From NCBI GenBank assembly GCA_910592005.1, contig CAJVPP010001351.1, positions 1 through 20,610 on the forward strand: a stretch of DNA of 20,610 nucleotides, read 5' to 3'. The notes beneath the pieces are model-generated. The model ran no database searches and was not told where the DNA came from. It was given only the letters and a program-made list of their open reading frames with translations. Origin of the DNA: Funneliformis mosseae (lineage: Eukaryota; Glomeromycota; Glomeromycetes; Glomerales; Glomeraceae). A program made the position numbers and the translations under genes. Positions 1 through 9,802 of the stretch are shown here, one piece after another (the first letter of the stretch is position 1; the number at the start of each line of letters is the position of its first letter).

Positions 1-22
1 CATATATTTTTGATCAGATTGA

Positions 23-283
23 AGTCTGAACTTTGAACGGGTTATGAAAGAACGTGCAGGTCATTTTCTACATGAAAATTCTTCGCCTGCTTCGATTTGT
101 GAGGCCGAACATTATCCTCCTGAAAATTATCACCATTTGAAAATGCATTTTAAAGTATAAATCATGTAAATAAGATTCGAAACGTCATATGACTGCAATA
201 TTTCTAAGTCACATGAAATTACCGATATTGAATCATACCTAAAAAGTGGTGTTCAAAGACTTTTAACAGCCCTCTATATATGA
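23..283 (+). pseudogene. Fragment of an unidentified protein gene
   Basis: Frame 2 reads as protein-like sequence: open from 23 to a stop at 158-160, with a Met at 44 and the readable stretch MKERAGHFLHENSS, then ICEAEHYPPENYHH. After two closely spaced stops (158-160 and 167-169) the same frame is open again from 170 to the stop at 281-283 and includes the stretch ISKSHEITDIESYLKSG. The block has visibly more G+C and a more balanced codon choice than the kilobase that follows, which supports a coding origin. The two stops may be mutations, or the last codons of a gene followed by its 3' untranslated region. I do not recognise the family and see no domain motif. It is probably the 3' end of a gene that starts left of the window, or a captured piece. 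Confidence 0.4.
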
Positions 284-1665
284 TAAATTATTATAAAAAA
301 AAATTAAAATTTTAAACTTATATTTCTTGCTATTTATTAATCTCAGAAATATAAAAATATAATCATTTAATAAGTTTTAATGAGATAAATCCAATAAACT
401 AAATTTTATTTTTTTATAATTATTTTTTTTTTAAAGATGTAGTAATGCTTACATTTATTATGAAAATTCAAATTTAATAGATTAATACATGAAAATCCTA
501 AAAACTGGATATATATAGTAGAAAAAATAAACTGAATTACCTAAAATATTCTTGCAAATTAAAACTTACTAGCTCTAGACCAACCGATCATCCTATTATA
601 TTCTGGAAATAATTATTAATAGAGTTTCCATTAACACATAACAACTAGATTATTACTACATCCCTTTCTTTTACTTAACAATAAAATCTATCTTAAATTT
701 AAATTTAATATAAAAATAAGTAACTCAAACTATTGTTAAACTAAAAAAGATACTAATAAAAAAATTTGACTCTAACAAGTTTCTAGTTAAATTATCTGAT
801 TAATTTCTGATTATAGCGATATCTTATAATAAAAGTGTCTATAATCATTAAATTCTATTAGAAGCTTTTCAGTATACTCAAACTTTTATGCTAATATATT
901 TATTAATTTAAATTACAGCTACTGGCAATTATTGCACAGAGTCCAAATTACACAGTTGTGAGAACTGAAAAATTCTACTAAGATTTAGTAAGCTTTATGA
1001 TATTAGAGATCTAAAAAGAGTGTGTTTATTTAAAAAAGTAATAGAAAAATTATCATGTGTGATTAGTTGATTCAAAGTTATTATTAATCTTAATCATTAT
1101 TTGAGATATCTTCTGATGCTCATTTTTGTAAGCAATAATAAAAAGCAGAAAAAGTAGAAAAAACAGCTATAAGAAGTAGTAAAAAAATATTTTAACAAAA
1201 AAATATCACTGTTTGAACTAATAAAAATTATTTTTTAGAATAAGAAAGTTTAGAGAGAATAAAAAAAGAAAGAAATTTGAAAAGGGAGTTTTGTTTTTTA
1301 TTTGTAAACTAAGCTATGACTACTCTTAAACATACACATTTTTTATGTAAAAATTCTTGGTTAAGTGATTATTAAAAAGAGTTTGTTAACTTATTTTCTT
1401 GTAATTATTAGTTAATAAGTTATTTAAAAAATTAAAAAATTAAAAAATTAATATATATCAATAATTATTAATTTTAAAAATTTAAAAATACTATCATTAG
1501 ATAGATCTTAATATAACAAATCTAATAAACTTTATTTCATCTTTTTATAATCACTAGATATTAAAATATTATAATTTTTTCTACATTGTTTTATAATCAA
1601 TTTATACCTATGCTTTAAAAAATACTATTTTTCTTATTTCTTTAATCTTTCTTTAATTTGATTCA
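284..1665. other. A+T-rich stretch, no recognisable gene
   Basis: Almost entirely A and T with frequent stops in all frames. A short (ATTAAAAA)n run lies near 1430-1450. The only coding-like trace is the possible hAT relic at 545-690, listed separately. I see no promoter, RNA gene or terminal repeat. Confidence 0.6.
545..690 (+). pseudogene. Possible hAT transposase C-terminal relic
   Basis: One frame reads LTSSRPTDHPIIFWK, a stop, then LLIEFPLTHNN and further stops. The pattern P..HPIIFWK followed by EFPLL resembles the hAT C-terminal dimerisation region, where a Trp-containing block is followed by hydrophobic residues and an 'AASER' motif. The AASER part is not visible here and the reading frame is lost within about 100 bases. 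This rests on a short motif only; chance similarity is possible. Confidence 0.25.
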
Positions 1666-1738
1666 TTAAATAGGATAATAAATATATTATTGTTTCTTTA
1701 TTATAAAATTTAATATTTTAAATAATTCCAGTAATAAA

Positions 1739-1761
1739 CTAATTCTTATTTAATTTTATTA
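1739..1761. repeat. Left target-site duplication of the 842-bp insertion
   Basis: Matches 2604-2626 at 20 of 23 positions. Its T-run neighbour starts at 1762. Confidence 0.55.
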
Positions 1762-2603
1762 TTTTTTTTTTAAGTTTCAGTATCTAATATTAAAAATCTA
1801 TATAGTGATTGTTTTACATTTAAAATTACAAAGTAAGCCTCTATGCTTAATCTTAGAACCTTCATAGATCATATTTTTAGAATCTGATCAATAATACTAG
1901 TCTAAAGTTTGTCACCTAGGAGACCTTCCAAGAGCTAATCACCCAAGAACCCTAAATCTTAGAACTACTGTCAAATTTAAATATAAGGATCACTTTTAGC
2001 CATAGGTACTTTTGTAAATTTTTCTTGTATTTACCAATACTATATCTGAATTACTATTATTTCTGCCTGATATTAGAATATTTTATGATCAGAAAAGCTT
2101 AGATATTATTATCTTATAAAATCTCAGAAAGGTAGGTAGCTGTCGTATCTATATTGTTAAATTTACTCAAAAATCAAATCCAGCTTTTACCTAAATGATA
2201 GCTCAATTGAATGGTGCTGCAATAGTACAATGCAATCTATTATCACTATAATCATGTTAGATACTATGATCTCAATATTAGTACTTAATTTACTAATTAC
2301 TGATTGAAGACGTAAGGTAGTATCTATTATAGACCTATCAGCGAAAGCCAAATTCTATTGATTCCTAGTTTTATTTACATCTACATATTTTTCAAAATCT
2401 AATATTAAGGTATGATCAATATCAATTGACAGATTGATCAACTAATTTCTAATGCATATTAATATATACGCTCACATATTCAGTTACATATAAAATTTAT
2501 AAGAAAATTATCTAGTTTTATGTCTCAGCTGAGACCTGAACCTGCGACTATTACAGTATAACTTACAATAGGAGTTTAGTTATTACTGACTAAATTAAAA
2601 ATG
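1762..2603 (-). mobile_element. Retroposon-like insertion with T-run end and ~23-bp target duplication
   Basis: This 842-bp block interrupts repeat copy A and is absent from copy B, whose uninterrupted site is at 13943-13964. It is flanked by 23-bp direct repeats at 1739-1761 and 2604-2626 that match at 20 of 23 positions (CTAATT..., ending AATTTTATTA). A run of ten T lies at 1762-1771, which reads as a poly(A) tail if the insertion is oriented on the minus strand. Long target duplications plus a terminal A-run are typical of LINE/SINE retroposition. The interior is less A+T-rich than its surroundings. Near its 5' end on the minus strand (2530-2545) is GGTTCAGGTCT, close to a tRNA B box, so a tRNA-derived head is possible but not proven. 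No open frame is preserved. Confidence 0.55.
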
Positions 2604-2626
2604 CTAATTTCTGTTTAATTTTATTA
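2604..2626. repeat. Right target-site duplication of the 842-bp insertion
   Basis: Partner of 1739-1761. Immediately afterwards the sequence resumes the alignment with copy B ('AATAATTTCTACTT' against 'GATAATTTCTACTT'). Confidence 0.55.
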
Positions 2627-3020
2627 AAATAATTTCTACTTTTATTTATATAAAATTTAATATCCTTTAATTTGTAAATCTTTCCATTAATCCATATTCT
2701 TTTTTTCTTAATATTTCTAAATTCCAATTTCCTAATTCTAATTTCTAATTCTTTTCTAATTCCTAATTTCTTTCTTTTTTTTATTCCTTATTTTATTCAT
2801 TAAATGATTTCTATTATTACATTATAATTTTATTCCTATTATTTCACTTTTTCTTTATTTTATTCCTATCTTTTCATTATATCTTTTTCACTAATGTTTC
2901 CTAATTATAAATTCTAATTTCTATTAATTTTTCTATTTCCAACTTCACTTTATTTTTATTTTTTATGTTTTTTTAATGTTTTCTTTCTCAATCACTATTT
3001 TTAAGATTATTATGTATTTT

Positions 3021-3823
3021 ATTATATATGTTATTATATATCTTTATGATATTATTATTTTTTATTTTTAGATATTCCTTTAATTTTATTGATTATTACT
3101 TTATTTTCTTCTGTTCTTTAATTCTCATAATATTTTCTTTTTTCTTTTACATTCAAGTATATTTCTGTTTTCTCTTCATTATTTTTACTAATTTTATTTT
3201 TTGGTAATATAGTTTATATAAGTATTCTATGATCTCAATTCGTTGATTTCTTTCATTTAAATCTTTGTGTAATATTTATGCATATTCATCAGTTTCCTTT
3301 TATCTTATTCTTTATTCAAAAGTTCTTTAATTATTTTCTTTCTCTAATGTCTTCTACATTTATGATACTGAGTCTTATAATTTAATCTGTATTACATTTT
3401 GGTTATTATGCTTCCTTTCAGTTATTGTATAACATTCTGATTATCTTATTACTTCTTGATTATTATATAATATATAAGTTTTCATATCACACTTTGACTA
3501 TTGTGATATATTTCAGTTATTGTATTTTCTTTCAGTTAGGTCATATAATCTGTATTACTTCTAAGTTATATTGTATTCTATATGACTGTATGTCTTATTA
3601 ATTATATCAGATGATTTGTATTTCATTATACTATTCTAGTTAAATATTTATTTATTATTATATAATTTTCTGATTAATTATTTTTCCCTTATGATCCTTT
3701 GTTCAATTAGTTATTTTTTTAATCTTTTATCATTATAACTTTTCTAATTTTATCTATTTTGTTGTAAGGGTCACGTAATATATTATTTTGTAATTTCTTG
3801 ACTCTATAATATTTATTAGCATA
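3021..3823. other. Pyrimidine-rich stretch with degenerate short repeats, no gene
   Basis: Continues the T- and C-rich, G-poor composition of the preceding repeat. Loose repeats of motifs such as TTCAGTTATTGTAT (3418, 3516) and ATCTGTATTAC (3386, 3549) suggest a decayed tandem array. No frame longer than a few dozen codons is open. Confidence 0.4.
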
Positions 3824-3825
3824 TA

Positions 3826-4624
3826 CAGTCAGACCTCTCTAAATGCATCCCTTCAGGACTGAGTAAAAGAGTGCATTTAGAGAGGGTGTGCATTAATGGA
3901 AAATATACATTTTAACAAATTTTTATAATATAATCACTCACCTTCGAACGATCTAATACTTGAGAATCCAGTAGCTACAAGAAGGTAAGTAATTTAATGT
4001 TAGATTTTTTGATTGATTAAAAATAAAAAAATATTAAAATATTTTTTCATAGCACTCACCTTTGAACGATTCAATACTTGAGAATCCAGTAGTTACAAAA
4101 AGGTAAGTAATTTAATTGTTTGTTTGATTAATTAAAAAAAAAAATATAAAATATAAAAAATATTATAGAACTTACCTCTGAACGATCAATGCTTGAAGAA
4201 TTCGATAGCTACAAAGGTAAGTGATTTTAGTTATTAGTTACATTGATTTAAAAATAAATATTAAAAATTTTTTTTTTCATATGACTCACTCCCAAACAAT
4301 CCAATGGTTGAAGAAATCTAGGATCGTCAAGTCATGCAAGATTATAATGATGCTAAAGAGTTAAAGCCGAAAAAAAAGCTACATGTGTACTAAATTAATG
4401 AATAAAAAAACATCAAATTTTTAACGGTCTTATTATTTTATAAAATAGTCACGTGACGTGCATTTAGAGATCGAATTGTCATATCAAAGGATAGAAAAAT
4501 TTCTTACACGTGTAGAACTTAGAGGGTGCATTTAGCCTCTAAGTCCCAAGTTTGGGACCAGAACATTGTGTGCATTTAAAGAGGGTGTGCATTTATAGAG
4601 GGTGCATTTAGAGAGGTCTGACTG
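3826..4624. mobile_element. Pogo/Tc1-mariner-type non-autonomous element (MITE-like)
   Basis: A 799-bp element with perfect 22-bp terminal inverted repeats at 3826-3847 and 4603-4624 (CAGTCAGACCTCTC... on the left). It is flanked by TA on both sides (3824-3825, 4625-4626), as expected for the Tc1/mariner/pogo superfamily. Subterminal copies of a GTGCATTTAGAGAGGG motif occur in direct orientation near 3872, 4457, 4527, 4571 and 4587. The interior holds a ~116-bp tandem array and no transposase frame, so any mobility would need enzyme from elsewhere. The flanks also share an 11-of-12 match beyond TA, discussed under findings. Confidence 0.8.
3936..4330. repeat. ~116-bp tandem array inside the pogo-like element
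   Basis: About 3.5 units, phased by GAACGATC at 3946, GAACGATT at 4064, GAACGATC at 4180 and a decayed AAACAATC at 4294. Each unit has a conserved ~50-bp core (ACGAT..AATACTTGAGAATCC in the first two) and a variable A/T-rich spacer. The cores begin with CTCACC or CTTACC and, in the first three, end with GGTAAGT (3984, 4102, 4216), so both edges carry a 5' splice-site-like hexamer, one on each strand. Confidence 0.75.
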
Positions 4625-4740
4625 TATTAGTATATATTTGTATCAATCAAAAAATATGACAAATCAACTGTAAATAGTATCAAAATCAGCCTAAAATTGG
4701 CTATCTAATTTTTAATTAATTTGAACTATTTTGACTAGTA
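4625..4740 (-). repeat. Palindromic dispersed repeat, copy 1
   Basis: Reads as the reverse complement of 14356-14470. Shared pieces include TAAATAGTATCAAAAT, AGCCTAAAAT, GGCTATCT against AGCTATCT, and CTATTTTGACTAGT. The centre was originally an inverted repeat (CAAAATCAGCC..., later AATTTG), now eroded in this copy. No coding potential. Its left edge coincides with the right end of the pogo-like element. Confidence 0.65.
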
Positions 4741-6342
4741 AATAGCATTAAATTTTAAAAAAACTTCTGCATATTAATACTTAAAACTTTTTAGAATTCA
4801 ATAGATAATTGGTTTTAGAGATTTATAAAGTTTTTCAAAATATCTTTCCTTTAAAATAAAATTACAGATATATTACAGAAACTTATAAAAGTTTTCACAA
4901 AGAATATATTAAAAACCTATACTGATTAAGTAATAAAAGGAATATCAAAACTTAAATAATGAAAATAGTAAGTAATATAAAAATTTACAAATTACATGAT
5001 ATTGTGTTAAAATTATTTATTTGATAGTAATTAATTATAAATTTAACCTATTTATCAACAAAATTACTAATCATTTCTTGTACATTTAATTTTTTTGTAA
5101 ACTTTTTAAGTTTAAATTAAGTGATATAAACATGTTTTTGAAGAAAAGAATTCAAATTCTGAAATAAATGATAAATGAAAATCAGATTTACTAAATTTGT
5201 GAAAAGTTAAATATATTTAGATCAATTACCCGATATAATTTCTATAAATGAATGTAAAATAAAGATATATAAATCTGTTATATTAGAAAATTTTTCTATT
5301 TTATACAATAATAATAATAATTTTAATTTGGTGATGTATTTATTTGTATGTATTCTAATGAATTATTTGAATACTTCAGATTAAGATATTTGTTATGGAC
5401 AGGTAAAATATTTAATTTTATTTAATATTAAATATAATATATTAATAAATTTAATAATTATTTTTTAAACTTTATTAAGGTTTAATTAATAGTAAAAATA
5501 AATATTATAGAGCAAAACATTTTGTTAAATCTCACTTTAATTCAGTAGTATGACTTCAAATCTTAAAATAATTCATATTTTTATGAATATTTTTAATTAG
5601 AACTTATAGAAATTTATAACTTTATTAACATAAAAGTTATACTAGATATAATACATTAATATTTTAATTCAAATAACAAATATTTTGTTAACAAGATTTT
5701 ATTTTAATTTCAATAAATTTAAATAAAATTATAATACTTGATTACTTACATATAAAAGATAAATGTTATACATACAGTAATATGTGTTTATAATCAAAAA
5801 TATTTGTAATACTTTATAAAATTTTTATATATTACATTTTTTTTATAGAATCTTAATTCATTATAACATACTAATAAAAGCTATATTATATCTATTATAA
5901 TAATAGAACCTATATATTAAAATAATAATAAAATCTTTTATAATAATTTTTTTAATATATTTTCCTTAATAAAATAATAATAATAAGTTTATTTTATAAT
6001 ATTATTTTATTAATTTTGAACTTATTGATTTATAGTATATAATATAGCAATTAAAGTAAAAAATTTTTATTGTATATAACTAGTTTATATATAAACAAAT
6101 ATATTTTTAATTATAATTATTTTATTTATATAAAATTTCACAAAATTGATACTATTTTAATAAAAATACATAATATTTCACCTTTTATATCCATAAATAT
6201 AATAATTAAAGCCCTATTAATATAAATAATTTATTTACTAACAATATAAGATCTTCAATTAACTTTTCACTAATTTTATAAATCTATAGAGGTGTAAATT
6301 TAAAAAAATAAATATCTTATGATTTATAAATTATATTTTGCA
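4741..6342. other. A+T-rich stretch, no recognisable gene
   Basis: Sixteen hundred bases of nearly pure A+T with dense stops, short (ATA)n runs near 5308 and 5920-5990, and no terminal repeats or coding-like blocks that I can recognise. Confidence 0.55.
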
Positions 6343-6350
6343 ATATTATT
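6343..6350. repeat. Left 8-bp target-site duplication (ATATTATT) of the MULE
   Basis: ATATTATT directly precedes the GGAT terminus at 6351 and is repeated exactly at 9265-9272 after the ATCC terminus. Confidence 0.75.
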
Positions 6351-6361
6351 GGATATGATCT

Positions 6362-6505
6362 AAAATCCCGACACTTAAAATTCTGACAGTCAAAATCCCA
6401 ACAGGTCAAAATCCCAATAGATCAAAATCCCAACAAGTACAAAATTTTAACAGGTCAAAATCCTGACAGGTCATAATCCCAACAGCATGAAATTCTGAAA
6501 ATTGG
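6362..6505. repeat. Left terminal 16-bp tandem array of the MULE
   Basis: About nine units near AAAATCCCAACAGGTC, with C/T and G/A variation (CCCGAC, CCCAAC, CCTGAC, TTCTGA, TTTTAA). It is inverted relative to 9150-9256, so the inverted repeat is itself built of short direct repeats. Confidence 0.8.
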
Positions 6506-6899
6506 CCTAAAATTAAGTTTCAGAATTTTTTGAGTTTATTTTTTATATTTATTTTATATTAATAAACCGTTGCTAATCAATATTTATTTATTATATTTGA
6601 TAACCATTTTATTTTATATATCTTTTAATTTTATTACATATAAGTATTAATTATCTTATTAATTTTTTATTTGCAAAATAGGCAAAATGATATTTTATTT
6701 ATTATAATTCTCATAAACAAAAAAAAAACATCTGGGAAAATCTACAAATAAATTAACTGTTAAATAAAAAAATCATCTATTTTAAGATGTATATTCAGCT
6801 ATGATAAGCATTTTATACGAAAATAATACAGTAATGATAAATTTTGTTACATTCACAATGTTCACAAAAAAAGAGATAATTCAAAAAAGTATCATAGTT

Positions 6900-8290
6900 A
6901 TATCATAAGATTATGAGCAATCCCTTATAGAAAATCCATCACTGAGCAATTTTTTCTATCATCAATTATCATAATTATTCTTATTTCTCTCTCAATTAAG
7001 GTTTTTTTTGCTGATCATTGCTCACCATGAATAATACTTTCAACTTGATGTTCTACACTCTGTTGTTCCTTCTGTAACTCTTCAATCATCTTATAAATAC
7101 TTATATAACTTTCTTTAACCAAAATTTCCTAAAGCCGATGCTAAGCTTCAATATTATTCTAAGTTTGTAGAATTTTCATCTCATTTGAATTATATACTGA
7201 TCACAACTGTGGTAGAAATAAAGGAATAACAGTTTCATTTAAAGATGTTGATGTATCCTTCTATAAACATAATTGTCTTTAAACTATTGAATAACTTTAT
7301 TTGCTTTTAGAGGCATTTTAAACTTTAATACATCAAATGCTTTAAGAATTTCCTGTAAAGGTAAAAAAGCTAGCGCAAACAAATGTTGTAACATTAAACT
7401 AAATTCTATCATTGCCATATCTAGTAGCAAGTCTCTATTATTGAATTTTTCACTATTTAGACTGTTCTAAATAAAAAAAACATCCTTTGTTTTCAACATT
7501 AGAAAATACATGACGGGATGTATTGATTGATGCTAACTCAAAATTAGTTAGAATGATTGGAGGTTATAAGGTAAGATCATTTTCTGCTGCAAAATCAATT
7601 AATTCTTCAAACAAATTTTTATAAATTTCTTCTGATTTACTTGTTACTAATGAGAAAAAAAAGGAAAAATTCTTGAATTTTCACCACCAATAGATGCATG
7701 GATGATATATAATTGACAAAATACTATTAAAACAGTTTTGAAAATACTATCTATCAGCCAAAATGGAGCCTGAAATAAGCATTAAATATTTGCTTGTGTA
7801 GCAAATAATAAAATTCGATTATCACTAATTTCACAGTCTCTTACTAAGAAAGAATCACCATTTAAAGTTAAACAAAGTAAATCTGAAATATTAACTTCTT
7901 CAATAATTTGTAATTAAGTAGGCATTTTCGCTCTTTTAACACGTTTAATTCTTAAACGAAAAGTATTAGAAGATGACATGTAGAGCTGATACTCTTATGA
8001 CATATTAACTGTAATATCTTGAATGATCTGTATAAGTTTATCTCTTGTTACATAAGCTTTTGCTTGATTTGACTGATAGTTTTACAACTTTTGCATTATT
8101 AGTCTGAGGCAAGTGGTCATGTTCAACAAATTTTTTAAGATAATAGAATCTATAATGAAAAATTGTTGCTGCATAACCCTTACAATTATCTAGTTTCCTT
8201 CTCTTATAATACCAATAATATTTATCCTTTTTACTTCATTCTTTTACTATTAAATAGCCTTGAATATTTATTTTATCATTTTCTTTTTAG
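6900..8290 (-). pseudogene. MULE transposase pseudogene (FLYWCH zinc finger + MULE domain)
   Basis: Read on the minus strand, the N-terminal part (8165-8270) gives NIQGYL, then YYWYYKRRKLDNCKGYAATI, and EHDHLPQ at about 8110-8120, a FLYWCH-type zinc finger with HxH. The WCC expected in this family reads WYY, so zinc ligands are lost. The MULE domain follows: WLIDSIFKTV (first Asp at 7749-7751), QLYIIHASIGGENSRIF, TSKSEEIYKNLFEELIDFA, then ILTNFELASIN, where the second catalytic Asp is Asn (7543-7545). NNIEA retains the Glu (7147-7149) but the next Trp codon is a stop (7141-7143). The C-terminal region (IEELQKEQQ-like, then MDFL, stop, GIAHNL) ends near 6900. Many stops and some frame changes make it non-functional. 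Its role was cut-and-paste transposition of the surrounding element. Confidence 0.85.
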
Positions 8291-9149
8291 GATGAAACAA
8301 TATTACATATTTTATAGATTTTCATTTCTAATATGCTTTTGTGATTAAAGAATAAAAAAGAAGTTTCATTTGAATAATTACGTGAGTAATTATGCGTAAT
8401 ATATATATTAAGACGCTTTATTTACTATAAATATACTAATAAGAGAATGATTATCTACCTTATCAAATCGTATGCATGTGATAAAAATTAGCTTATGCTA
8501 TTTTAATATTTATTAATTCAAATTTTATATATTATATGAGTTTGTATTATTTAGAATTACTTTTTAATGTAAAATATTTTACCTACACTATTTAAAATTA
8601 CATTTTCTAATAAATATTAGTTTTAGAATATTTTATTTAATATTAACTATAATATATATTTAGCACATTTAATAAATAATATGATTATGATATTACTTGC
8701 AAATATAGCATGCAAAATATATAAAGGTCGTAAAGTAAGAGTTTATAAAAAATTGACAATATAATCAAATAGCAAAATAATATATTGCCATTTATTTTAT
8801 TTTATTTTATTTAAACTAACATACAATAACAGAAATCATAAATTATAAAAATAGAATATTTGACTAACTTTAAATATAAGTAATTTAAAACAAGTATAAT
8901 AAATAAATAAAGTATATATAAGTATATATTAAAATAAAATTTGTATATATGAGAATTTAATTAAAAAAGATCAATAATGAAACAAAATAAAATGTACAGT
9001 ATATATATTACGTGAATTTAAGGTGTATATGAAATGAAACTTTTATAGAATATAAGGTTGATTAGCAAATAATAAAATGTATATATATAAGAAAGAAAAC
9101 AAGTACATCTAATTAATATAAATCTAATATATACAATGAAAATATTTTT
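8291..9149. other. MULE interior upstream of the transposase, no gene
   Basis: A+T-rich sequence between the transposase start and the right terminal array, which would have held the element's promoter. I see no defined promoter. A (TTTTA)n run lies at 8791-8811. Confidence 0.5.
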
Positions 9150-9256
9150 TCAAGATTTTGACCTGTTAGGATTTTGAATCTATCAGAATTTTGGATTTTA
9201 GGATTTTGAGTGTCAGAATTTTGACTTGTCAGAATTTTGAATGTCAGAATTTTGGA
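9150..9256. repeat. Right terminal 16-bp tandem array of the MULE
   Basis: About seven units reading GAATGTCAGAATTTTG or GACCTGTTAGGATTTT on the plus strand, the reverse complement of the left array. More units have TTCTGAC than on the left, consistent with transition decay. Confidence 0.8.
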
Positions 9257-9264
9257 CAGCATCC

Positions 9265-9272
9265 ATATTATT
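9265..9272. repeat. Right 8-bp target-site duplication (ATATTATT) of the MULE
   Basis: Exact copy of 6343-6350, immediately after the ATCC terminus. Confidence 0.75.
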
Positions 9273-9802
9273 AGTTTTTTAAATTAAATTTTCTTTTAAT
9301 TAGTAATATATGCAACACTCAATAGACTGAATCAGGAGACGAATTTTTTACAAATATTTCATGAATTTCTAATACAAATATATTATGATTTACTAGTATA
9401 TAATTTATATAATTTATGTATTTATTTATTTATTTATTTTATTATGCATCTTTTCTATGAATTTTCAGATTTTACGATTTTGATAACAAATTCAAAGAAT
9501 AGTAGTAACTACTTTACTATTTTACAAATTTTTATGACAACAATTTTTTATGACATAACACTTTTAAATCCTTTCGTATTTTTATAGAATTAGCATTTTA
9601 TTCAATTATATCAGTTTTGCAAATCCTAAAAATATATCATAAATTTTTCTATTTTCCACTTTTTTATTTCTTTATAAAAAAGAGTTGTATTTTTTTATTT
9701 CTTTCTTGTTAAAAGACTTGTATTTAATATATTTATAATTTTTATATTTAACTTAATTTTTTAAAAATTTCATTATTTTATTTTTTTCCTTTTTTTAATA
9801 AA
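9273..9802. other. A+T-rich stretch, no gene; (TTTA)n microsatellite
   Basis: Contains a (TTTA)n tract at about 9418-9440 and T-rich sequence near 9650-9800. I see no coding block. Confidence 0.5.

Larger units (their letters stand above)
1666..3020. repeat. Dispersed T-rich repeat, copy A (split by an insertion)
   Basis: The segments 1666-1761 and 2604-3020 align in the same orientation and order with 13857-14356. Shared landmarks are an ATTAAATA.GATAAT start, then 'AATTTGTAAATCTTTCC', a run of CTAATTC/TTTCTAA motifs, 'TATTACATTATAATTTTAT', 'CCTAATTATAAATTCTAAT' (T in place of the first C,C pair in part of copy B) and 'AAGATTATTATGTATT' at the right end. The copies differ at many positions, so the family is old. 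It is strikingly pyrimidine-rich on this strand and shows no reading frame. The break at 1762-2603 is an insertion absent from copy B. Confidence 0.7.
6351..9264 (-). mobile_element. Full-length dead Mutator-like element (MULE)
   Basis: A 2,914-bp element bounded by imperfect inverted ends (GGATATGATCTAAAATC on the left; GGATGCTGTCCAAAATTC read from the right) and by an exact 8-bp duplication, ATATTATT. Both ends carry arrays of a ~16-bp unit (6362-6505 and 9150-9256). The minus strand between them holds a FLYWCH plus MULE-domain transposase relic. The 8-bp duplication, G-starting ends and MULE domain agree with the Mutator superfamily. The ends remain recognisable while the enzyme is riddled with stops, so it is non-autonomous now. 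Confidence 0.8.

Noticed and set aside
2521..2590. tRNA gene on the minus strand
   Set aside because: There is a B-box-like GGTTCAGGTCT, but the T stem does not pair, and no convincing acceptor, D or anticodon stem can be folded.
6362..6505. CRISPR-like periodic repeat
   Set aside because: The 16-bp units are contiguous without spacers and are mirrored in inverted orientation at 9150-9256, so they are transposon termini.
8163..8348. Plus-strand open frame of 61 codons
   Set aside because: It lies antisense to the FLYWCH part of the MULE transposase relic; composition is Leu/Phe/Tyr-rich from A+T bias.
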